Assembly: GCA_028717985.1 (NCBI GenBank)
Contig: JAQUMS010000040.1
Coordinates: forward strand, 1 to 8,128
Direction: 5' to 3'
Length of the DNA stretch: 8,128 bases
Source: Candidatus Omnitrophota bacterium
GTDB taxonomy: Bacteria > Omnitrophota > Gorgyraeia > Gygaellales > Profunditerraquicolaceae
A program made the position numbers and the translations under genes. Positions 1 through 5,239 of this stretch are shown piece by piece (the stretch's first letter is position 1; each line of letters opens with the position of its first letter). Below the pieces are notes generated by a model. It was not told where the DNA came from, did no database searches, and saw only the letters and a program-made list of their open reading frames with translations.

Positions 1-1295
1 CGGCGAAAACCGTCAAAAGCTTGATCCGGATGAAAAAGGAAGGAATGTTATTTTCTTCCCGGTCTGACAACGAGTCTCCGTTACGGCGAAGAATAACCGA
101 TCTTACTCTGAATATCGTTAAGGGGTGTAATCTCAGATGCCGGTATTGCTGGAATCAGTTTGGTGCGTACAAGGAAAATTCATCGGGAGATATATCACGC
201 ATGAATACGGATGTCGCGTTTAAAGCCGTTGATTTACTGCTTAAGGAGTCTCACGGCTCCCGTGACGTCGTCGTTGATTTTTACGGGGGAGAGCCTCTTT
301 TGAATTTCGGACTTATTAAAGAGGTGATCAGGTATTGCGGAGACAAACAAAAAAAACGCGGTATCAATTTTCGTTTTCTGCTGGCCACCAATGGAACGCT
401 CCTTGATAAAGAAAAAGGAGAATTTTTGATCGGTAATGGCGTTGATGTTGCCCTCAGTCTTGACGGTTCGCGTGAAATTCAGGATACGCAGAGGCCGTTT
501 CCCGGGAATAAGGGGTCTTTCGGCCGTATTATGAAGAATCTCTCTTTATTGAAAAAAGGCTATCGGGAACGTTTGGTAGGCAGGGCTACATTTACGCCGT
601 ATTCCCAGGATATAATCAAAACATTTAAATTTCTTCGAAGTATGGGGTTCGAACGGATTGAAGTCTGCGAGAGTGAGCAGGCCGGATACGGATTACAATC
701 AAAAAACCGTTTCTTTTTCACGGGTGAATCCGGACTTCGGCGTTTGAAAGTTTTGTATAATGATCTTGCGGCTTTTTATGCGGATGAAGTTATGAAAGGC
801 AGGTTGAATTATGAAAATACCTATTTTAACCGTTTTTTTAAACAATTGAGCCGCTTGTATCATATCCAGTCCGTAACCGGGACATGTTCCGCGGGTTTCA
901 GTCTGATGGCCGTTGATATGGATGGGGGTATTTATCCCTGTACGGCTTTTGTCGGTATCTCGCGGTTTATGATCGGGGACACGGTTTCCGGTATTAACGA
1001 GAAGAAATTGTCGGATTTTCTAAATACTAAAATTTCATCCAGCCATGATTGTAAAATCTGCTGGGCAAAGAGAATTTGCCGGGGATGCGGGTCGTGTTAT
1101 AACCTTAATTATTTCGCCAGCAGAAAAGCGAATCGTCCCGATCCGTATTACTGTGATTTATTCCGTTATAAAACACAGTTGATGATGGCGATGATAGCCA
1201 CAATCGGGGAAAAGGATCCGAACCGTTTAGAGGATGTACTTATTCCCGAATATTATGCCGCCCGCGGCAGGAGAAAAAGAAAGGCTACCCCATGA
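1..1295 (+). CDS. Radical SAM/SPASM protein, SCIFF-maturase-like (5' end outside window)
   Basis: Radical SAM enzyme with a SPASM C-terminal domain, probably modifying a ribosomal peptide or protein. Residues are numbered from the first in-window start, TTG at 21. The SAM [4Fe-4S] motif CNLRCRYC gives C36, C40 and C43. FYGGEP (88-92) and a SLDG motif (146-149) follow, as in anSME/SCIFF-maturase enzymes. SPASM cysteines are C289, C307 (GGIYPC), C344, C347, C353, C356, C359 and C378. The frame is open to base 3 with no stop, and the residues before the SAM domain (VKSLIRMKKEGMLFS) look like the end of the PqqD/RRE-like N-terminal domain of SCIFF maturases. The true start is therefore probably upstream of the window and the TTG is not a real start. 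If the gene does start inside, ATG at 30 or 45 are alternatives. The TGA stop overlaps the ATG of the DAHP synthase gene (ATGA), implying translational coupling. No precursor peptide is visible in the window. Radical SAM/SPASM membership is firm; the SCIFF assignment and substrate are inference. Confidence 0.9.
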   Translation, partial: AKTVKSLIRMKKEGMLFSSRSDNESPLRRRITDLTLNIVKGCNLRCRYCWNQFGAYKENSSGDISRMNTDVAFKAVDLLLKESHGSRDVVVDFYGGEPLLNFGLIKEVIRYCGDKQKKRGINFRFLLATNGTLLDKEKGEFLIGNGVDVALSLDGSREIQDTQRPFPGNKGSFGRIMKNLSLLKKGYRERLVGRATFTPYSQDIIKTFKFLRSMGFERIEVCESEQAGYGLQSKNRFFFTGESGLRRLKVLYNDLAAFYADEVMKGRLNYENTYFNRFFKQLSRLYHIQSVTGTCSAGFSLMAVDMDGGIYPCTAFVGISRFMIGDTVSGINEKKLSDFLNTKISSSHDCKICWAKRICRGCGSCYNLNYFASRKANRPDPYYCDLFRYKTQLMMAMIATIGEKDPNRLEDVLIPEYYAARGRRKRKATP

Positions 1296-2320
1296 GTTTT
1301 GAATATATACAGAAAATTCCCAGCGCGGCTGAAATCCTGGAGCAAATGCCGTTAAGCATTGACCTGAAGCGGATAAAGAAACAACGCGATAAGGATATAG
1401 CCGGTATTTTTACGGGCGCAAGCAAAAAGTTCGCGGTTATTATCGGGCCGTGTTCGGCTGATGATGAAGACGCCGTATGCGAATATGCTTCCCGATTGGC
1501 TAAATTGCAGCTTAAAGTTAACGATAAACTCATTCTTATTCCCCGCGTCTATACAAATAAACCCCGGACAACCGGCGAAGGGTATAAAGGGATGATGCAT
1601 CAGCCTAATCCGAAAGAAGCGCCGAATATTGTCGAAGGCATCAGGGCTTTACGAAAAATGCATTTAAGAATTTTACGGGAATCCGGACTGACCGCGGCTG
1701 ATGAGATGCTGTATCCCAGTAATTATCCGTATCTGGAAGATATTTTAAGTTATGTTGCTATAGGTGCCCGTTCAGTTGAAAATCAGCAGCACCGTTTAAC
1801 CGTGAGCGGTCTTGATATTCCGGTCGGCATGAAAAATCCCACAAGCGGTGATTTGACCGTTATGCTTAATTCCGTACAAGCGGCCCAGGCTTCTCATACC
1901 TTTATCTACCGGGGGTGGGAAGTGAAAACTTCAGGTAATCCGTATAGCCATTGTATTGTGCGGGGGGCGGTAAATAACCATGGGCAGAGCATTCCTAATT
2001 ACCATTACGAGGACCTGATGTTCCTGTCGGATATGTATTTTAAACGGGGTCTGAAAAATCCGGGAATTATCGTTGATACCAATCATTCTAATTCCGGGAA
2101 GAAATTTCAGGACCAGCCGAGAATAGCGTTTGAGGTAATGGAAAATCTTAAAAAATCAAAATTTCTCAGAGGTATTGTAAAAGGACTGATGATTGAAAGC
2201 TACCTGGTGGAAGGGGCTCAGGATATCCGGGGAAAAGTTTACGGTCAGTCTATTACCGATCCCTGTTTAGGGTGGGAGGCTTCGAAACGGCTGGTGTTGG
2301 ACCTGGCTGAAATATCTTGA
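1292..2320 (+). CDS. aroF: Class I 3-deoxy-7-phosphoheptulonate (DAHP) synthase
   Basis: Condenses phosphoenolpyruvate and erythrose-4-phosphate to DAHP, the first step of the shikimate pathway, in the cytoplasm. The 342 residues cover the full AroF/G/H-type barrel. Visible motifs are IGPCSA (metal ligand C54), NKPRTT (K90), GARSVENQQHR (R160), VGMKNPTSGD (K181), VDTNHSNSGK (H265), ESYLVEG (E302) and GQSITDPCLGWE (D323). C54, H265, E302 and D323 align with the four metal ligands of E. coli AroG. There is no ACT or chorismate mutase domain; any feedback control would come through the N-terminal extension, and its specificity cannot be read here. The wording of the motifs is closer to clostridial enzymes than to the enterobacterial paralogues, so the paralogue letter (F, G or H) is arbitrary. 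The start is ATG at 1292 with AAAGG at 1280-1284, 7 nt upstream. It overlaps the radical SAM gene by 4 nt. No other aromatic pathway gene is in view. Confidence 0.96.
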   Translation: MSFEYIQKIPSAAEILEQMPLSIDLKRIKKQRDKDIAGIFTGASKKFAVIIGPCSADDEDAVCEYASRLAKLQLKVNDKLILIPRVYTNKPRTTGEGYKGMMHQPNPKEAPNIVEGIRALRKMHLRILRESGLTAADEMLYPSNYPYLEDILSYVAIGARSVENQQHRLTVSGLDIPVGMKNPTSGDLTVMLNSVQAAQASHTFIYRGWEVKTSGNPYSHCIVRGAVNNHGQSIPNYHYEDLMFLSDMYFKRGLKNPGIIVDTNHSNSGKKFQDQPRIAFEVMENLKKSKFLRGIVKGLMIESYLVEGAQDIRGKVYGQSITDPCLGWEASKRLVLDLAEIS

Positions 2321-2344
2321 CAATTAAATCGCGAGTGATAGTAT
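2317..2344 (+). promoter_or_regulatory. Possible sigma70-type promoter for the small exported protein gene
   Basis: TTGACA at 2317-2322 overlaps the TGA stop of the DAHP synthase gene. With a 16-nt spacer it is followed by TAGTAT at 2339-2344, a 4/6 match to the -10 consensus. This would give a leader of roughly 115 nt before the ATG at 2468. The -35 is perfect but the -10 is only fair, so this is a prediction. The rest of the 147-nt gap shows only a weak 6-bp dyad (GAAGAA/TTCTTC, about 2366-2384) and no clear terminator. Confidence 0.4.
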
Positions 2345-2451
2345 ATCTGCTTAATAATCTATTGGGAAGAAAGAACGTATTCTTCAACACACCTGATATC
2401 CTTCCAGACGGCCTTACAAAAGACCAATAATAGAAATAACATAGAATTGGG

Positions 2452-2462
2452 AAAGGAGGTGA
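2452..2462 (+). promoter_or_regulatory. Very strong ribosome binding site
   Basis: AAAGGAGGTGA is complementary to the 16S 3' end over almost its whole length. The GGAGG core is 8 nt from the ATG at 2468. It fixes that start and rules out the in-frame TTG at 2447, which lies upstream of the site itself. Confidence 0.85.
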
Positions 2463-2467
2463 ACATT

Positions 2468-2848
2468 ATGAAAAAGATACTTTTTCTGATTTTCGCGTTA
2501 TGTTTTGTATCTTCCTTCGCTATTGCCCAGGAAACAGCAGGTACCATGGCTGCTTCTGACACGGTGACGATAACAGGAGTTATTATTGACAATGCGTGCG
2601 CGACTGCCAATAAAGATACTCTTGAGGATTTCGTTAAAACACATCTGAAATCCTGCGCGTTGATGCCGAATTGCGTAGCGAGCGGATACTCTATTTTCGC
2701 TGACGGTCAGCTTTCAAAATTTGACAAAGAAAGCAATGTGAAAATAGCGGAGTTTCTGAAAAAAGAAGACAGCAAACTGCAGGTTGTCGTTACAGCAAAG
2801 AAGGCAGGCGAAGAACTGAGCCTGGTTTCTATAGAGAACCAAAAATAA
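2468..2848 (+). CDS. Small exported protein with three cysteines, function unknown
   Basis: A 126-residue protein that I cannot assign to a characterised family. Residues 1-20 form a classic Sec signal peptide: MKK, a hydrophobic core, and an A-I-A cleavage site before Q21. C12 lies in the core without a proper lipobox, so this is not an obvious lipoprotein. The mature part, about 106 residues, starts with a Ser/Thr/Ala-rich linker (21-35). A compact domain follows with TGVIIDNAC (C44), KTHLKSCALMPNC (C63, C69), GYSIFADG, LSKFD and a Val-rich strand LQVVVTAKK. The alternating strands suggest a small beta-rich, possibly OB-like periplasmic fold, which is inference. ATG at 2468 is chosen over TTG at 2447 because AAAGGAGGTGA (2452-2462) is a near-perfect ribosome binding site, with GGAGG 8 nt upstream, and because the signal peptide begins at that ATG. 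The gene stands alone between a possible promoter and a clear terminator, and its strong site suggests high expression. Confidence 0.88.
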   Translation: MKKILFLIFALCFVSSFAIAQETAGTMAASDTVTITGVIIDNACATANKDTLEDFVKTHLKSCALMPNCVASGYSIFADGQLSKFDKESNVKIAEFLKKEDSKLQVVVTAKKAGEELSLVSIENQK

Positions 2849-2879
2849 TAAACGGCATTCTCTATCCTTCTCATTTCAT

Positions 2880-2915
2880 AAAAGCCGCTTTTCGTAAAAG
2901 AAAAGCGGCTTTTTT
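2880..2915 (+). terminator. Intrinsic terminator after the small exported protein gene
   Basis: A perfect 14-bp inverted repeat (2880-2893 with 2900-2913, core AAGCCGC/GCGGCTT) encloses a 6-nt loop. Its right arm runs into a six-T tract at 2910-2915. The A-rich left flank means it may also act weakly on the opposite strand. It starts 31 nt after the stop codon at 2848 and separates that gene from the next promoter at 2924. Confidence 0.92.
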
Positions 2916-2923
2916 ATGGCGCG

Positions 2924-2951
2924 TTGACAATCCTGATTTTAGCGGTACAAT
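2924..2951 (+). promoter_or_regulatory. Sigma70-type promoter for the 105-residue protein gene
   Basis: A perfect TTGACA (2924-2929) and TACAAT (2946-2951, 5/6) are separated by 16 nt. The promoter lies directly after a terminator and upstream of the gene starting at 2996. The expected transcription start is near 2958, leaving a leader of roughly 40 nt. Confidence 0.75.
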
Positions 2952-2995
2952 AGTGGCTGGATGTCTGTAGAAACATGTGTATTACCGGGGGAATA

Positions 2996-3313
2996 ATGAC
3001 TGAATATCCTATTTCCGCTCATTACCGTGAGCATATTGTCGACTGTGAAACAATAAGTAAACGCGGTGTCTGGTGGACCGCGGTGCTTTTAATTAAGGAC
3101 CCTAAATCCGGGAAGCCGTTTATCGGTTTATACCGCTGGCAGTCGACCAAAGACGGCTGGAAAATGCGCAAGCGTTTTACGTTCCGCAGAAAAGAAGAAG
3201 TTGAGAATATATTCCGTTGTGTTGAAAAATTCGCGCAAAAATTGTCCGAGTTTCCTTCTGAACCGCTCACCGAAACGCCTGAAATTCCTCACGATGATAG
3301 TGATCCTTCCTGA
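2996..3313 (+). CDS. Small basic cytoplasmic protein, function unknown
   Basis: A 105-residue protein that I do not recognise with certainty. It has no signal peptide or membrane segment. Residues 23-63 read as three beta strands (GVWWTAVLLIKD, KPFIGLYRWQ, GWKMRKRFTF). A basic stretch (KMRKRFTFRRKEE) and an amphipathic helix to about residue 83 follow, and then a Pro- and acid-rich tail (85-105). Strands followed by one helix, with aromatic and basic residues, recall PC4-like single-strand nucleic-acid-binding folds. That is a structural guess only. I prefer ATG at 2996 because a GGGGGA stretch (2987-2992) lies just upstream. ATG at 2975 in the same frame would add seven residues (MCITGGI) but lacks a ribosome binding site. 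The gene has its own strong promoter and appears monocistronic. Confidence 0.78.
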   Translation: MTEYPISAHYREHIVDCETISKRGVWWTAVLLIKDPKSGKPFIGLYRWQSTKDGWKMRKRFTFRRKEEVENIFRCVEKFAQKLSEFPSEPLTETPEIPHDDSDPS

Positions 3314-3421
3314 AATATTTTAATGGCGTTACATGTCCTTTTCCGGAAATACAAGTTTTTATTTTTGGTAAGTCAGCATATTGGTTGTGCCGTTTTGTTC
3401 GCAATGCCGTTTTTATGGCGT

Positions 3422-3449
3422 TTGCATAACGACAAGGACATGTTATAAT
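3422..3449 (+). promoter_or_regulatory. Extended -10 promoter for the hydrolase-glpK-oxidoreductase operon
   Basis: TTGCAT (3422-3427, 4/6) and a perfect TATAAT (3444-3449) are separated by 16 nt. The -10 is preceded by TGT, giving the extended form TGTTATAAT. Transcription should start near 3456, which leaves a leader of about 75 nt before the ATG at 3532. It lies in the 218-nt gap after the preceding gene. I see no convincing terminator in that gap, only an imperfect bulged hairpin at 3401-3425. Confidence 0.7.
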
Positions 3450-3463
3450 TATTTTCGAAAATA
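3450..3463. promoter_or_regulatory. Operator-like 14-bp perfect palindrome at the transcription start
   Basis: TATTTTCGAAAATA is a perfect palindrome starting directly after the TATAAT box and covering the expected +1. A dimeric repressor bound here would block initiation. A second, shorter palindrome (GTATATATAC, 3467-3476) and a 6-bp dyad with a 3-nt loop (3487-3501) follow in the leader. The position suggests regulation of the glycerol operon. The regulator is not in the window. Confidence 0.45.
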
Positions 3464-3531
3464 CCCGTATATATACTCGAACGTATAATGAATGATTCAT
3501 TCTTGCTATACCAGATAATCCACGGATAAAA

Positions 3532-5229
3532 ATGGAACGGCAAAAAGGAATTTTATACAGGAAGTGGACAGCGCATAATTCTCATGGTGTGGTTTTATTG
3601 ATACATGGTCTTGGCGGTTACAGCGGCAGATGGGAAGAATTCGCCTTATTTTTAAGATCAAAAGATATTTCTTCTTACGCGATAGAATTGCGGGGGTTTG
3701 GAGAAACCCCGGGGATCCGGGGGCACGTAAATAGTTTTACGGAATATTATAATGATATCTATGTTCTTGCCGGGATTATCCGCGAAGAAAATCCGGGTCT
3801 GAAAATATTCCTCGCGGGAGAAAGCCTGGGAGGTTTAATCGGTTTTTTATCGGCGGCGCACCGCCCGGATTTATTCGATGGCCTGATTTGTATTGCCCCG
3901 GTGTTCAAAAGTGTCCTCAAATTTTCTTTTCTCGATTATTGTCAATTTATTCCTGCACTCTTGTTTGCCCCGAAAAAACAATTTACCATGCCTTTTATTC
4001 CTGCGGATCTAACCCGGGACGAAGGGTATCTCCAGCGGTTGGGTTCAGATCCTCTTGAGCACCGGAAGGCTTCGGCTCGACTTCTTTTTGAAATTTTGCG
4101 GGGGCAGGACGCCGCGCGGAAAATAAGAACTGCTTTTAACCTTCCTGTATTATTTCTTATGGCGGGGGAAGATACCCTTGTCGATAATACCCGGACGGAA
4201 AAAATATTTTCCGGGATTTCTTTTCCTGTTAAATCATTATTTGTCTATCCGGAAATGTACCACGCGTTAACTATAGATCGAGGGCGTGAAAAAGTGTTTG
4301 AAGATATTGTCACCTGGATCCATGAACCGTCTGCTTTGAAACCCCAGGGATTTAAAGCGGGACCAGAAAATGATTTTTCTTTTATTGCCGCGGCCGCCGT
4401 TCTTACCGGGGGATGTTCGGCGATTTTTGTCGATATAATGCTCATGCGTTTGGGTTTTTTCATTCCATCCTGGAATTATGATGTCTCAGGTGTGTTTAGC
4501 GCGATGTCCTGGTTTGTATTGCGCAGCGCGGCTTTTTTTATTATAGGCGTGTGCGTAGGCAGTTTTATTCCCTGGATATTTACCGGCAAAAAGAATTTCT
4601 ACAGGCCTGTCCCGGTTGCTCTTGGAGCGGTTGCCGGTGCTGGCGTTGGGTATGTTTTCTTCGCGATCCTCGGGTCCTTCGTTGCTTCGATCTCACGCGT
4701 TTTATTCGGCGGGGCGATGATTCTGTCCTGTGCCGGGTTTTTAATCGGTGCTTTCCTGGGAGCAAAAATAACCGGAAAAAAGTATGTCCGCGTCCCCGTT
4801 TCTCGTAGAGATAGAGCGGTACAAGGGATCGTGGGATTGGTCATTTTCTGTGTCCCATTAATCTTTACCATCCCGCGCACAGACTTTCCCGCTACAAAAT
4901 CTTTGCAGATCCGTCATCAATGGGCCTTAAAAAAATTCCCCGATCATTATCCTCTGGCGGTTGAGTTTATTAAAAGTTCCAAGGTCGTTAGAGATGATAT
5001 CGGGGATCCAATAGCGGTCGCTCCCGCGGTTAATTCACGAAATAGGGTTTTTTACAGCCCTGGGGAGTCTACTGCCGATTTTACCCTGGAAGTAAAAGGG
5101 CCGAAAGGAGAAGGTTTATTCCGTATCAGTTTCATGAAGCCGTATTCTCACGATATGGAATTCAGTCCCGCGGCAACCTGGTATTTTGAAGGAAAACGAA
5201 CCGGTATATCAGCGGACGGAATGAAGTAA
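3532..5229 (+). CDS. Alpha/beta hydrolase (monoacylglycerol-lipase type) fused to five membrane segments and a Coa1-like domain
   Basis: Residues 1-265 form a serine hydrolase of the lysophospholipase/monoacylglycerol lipase group. The oxyanion motif is HGLGG (25-29), the nucleophile elbow is GESLGG with S98, the likely acid is D214 (AGEDTLVD) and the likely base is H244 (MYHAL). A cap region lies at about 125-190. Five hydrophobic segments follow at roughly 283-305, 325-350, 360-385, 387-411 and 428-447, two of them glycine-rich. Lys/Arg-rich loops after segments two and four (352-358, 412-428) place the hydrolase in the cytoplasm and the C-terminus outside. Residues 450-565 (SSKVVRDDIGDPIAV, then VKGPKGEGLFRISF) resemble the Coa1-like domain, which is inference. 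Stand-alone hydrolases of this group are about 250-320 residues, so the tail is an addition. The start has only a weak ribosome binding site. GlpK begins 10 nt after the stop, suggesting release of glycerol from glycerides. Hydrolase class is firm; substrate is inferred. Confidence 0.9.
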   Translation: MERQKGILYRKWTAHNSHGVVLLIHGLGGYSGRWEEFALFLRSKDISSYAIELRGFGETPGIRGHVNSFTEYYNDIYVLAGIIREENPGLKIFLAGESLGGLIGFLSAAHRPDLFDGLICIAPVFKSVLKFSFLDYCQFIPALLFAPKKQFTMPFIPADLTRDEGYLQRLGSDPLEHRKASARLLFEILRGQDAARKIRTAFNLPVLFLMAGEDTLVDNTRTEKIFSGISFPVKSLFVYPEMYHALTIDRGREKVFEDIVTWIHEPSALKPQGFKAGPENDFSFIAAAAVLTGGCSAIFVDIMLMRLGFFIPSWNYDVSGVFSAMSWFVLRSAAFFIIGVCVGSFIPWIFTGKKNFYRPVPVALGAVAGAGVGYVFFAILGSFVASISRVLFGGAMILSCAGFLIGAFLGAKITGKKYVRVPVSRRDRAVQGIVGLVIFCVPLIFTIPRTDFPATKSLQIRHQWALKKFPDHYPLAVEFIKSSKVVRDDIGDPIAVAPAVNSRNRVFYSPGESTADFTLEVKGPKGEGLFRISFMKPYSHDMEFSPAATWYFEGKRTGISADGMK

Positions 5230-5233
5230 GGAG
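5228..5233 (+). promoter_or_regulatory. Ribosome binding site that fixes the GTG start of glpK
   Basis: AAGGAG begins inside the TAA stop of the hydrolase gene and ends 6 nt before the GTG at 5240. The nearer ATG at 5235 cannot be the start because it reads ATG-AAG-TGA and stops at once. This supports GTG initiation and coupling to the upstream gene. Confidence 0.85.
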
Positions 5234-5239
5234 AATGAA

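Noticed and set aside
1285..1600. Two minus-strand open frames opposite the start of the DAHP synthase gene
   Set aside because: They lie fully within a well-identified gene and show no protein-like features.
2447..2467. TTG start seven codons before the signal peptide
   Set aside because: It lies upstream of the AAAGGAGGTGA ribosome binding site, which would then be inside the coding sequence, and the added residues would spoil the signal peptide N-terminus.
2498..2506. Possible lipoprotein lipobox around C12 of the small exported protein
   Set aside because: The residue before the cysteine is leucine and the cysteine is inside the hydrophobic core; an A-I-A signal peptidase I site follows.
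3401..3425. Bulged hairpin with a T-rich loop, considered as a terminator
   Set aside because: The T run is in the loop, not after the stem, the stem has a bulge and a wobble pair, and it overlaps the -35 of the next promoter.
3267..3500. Open frame of 77 codons on the minus strand across the gap before the hydrolase gene
   Set aside because: It overlaps the end of the preceding gene and the promoter region, has no ribosome binding site or recognisable domain, and its composition is unlike its neighbours.
4551..4880. Several overlapping open frames of 61-93 codons on both strands inside the hydrolase gene
   Set aside because: They are shadow frames of the glycine- and alanine-rich membrane segment coding region; the translations are Arg/Pro-rich and lack ribosome binding sites.
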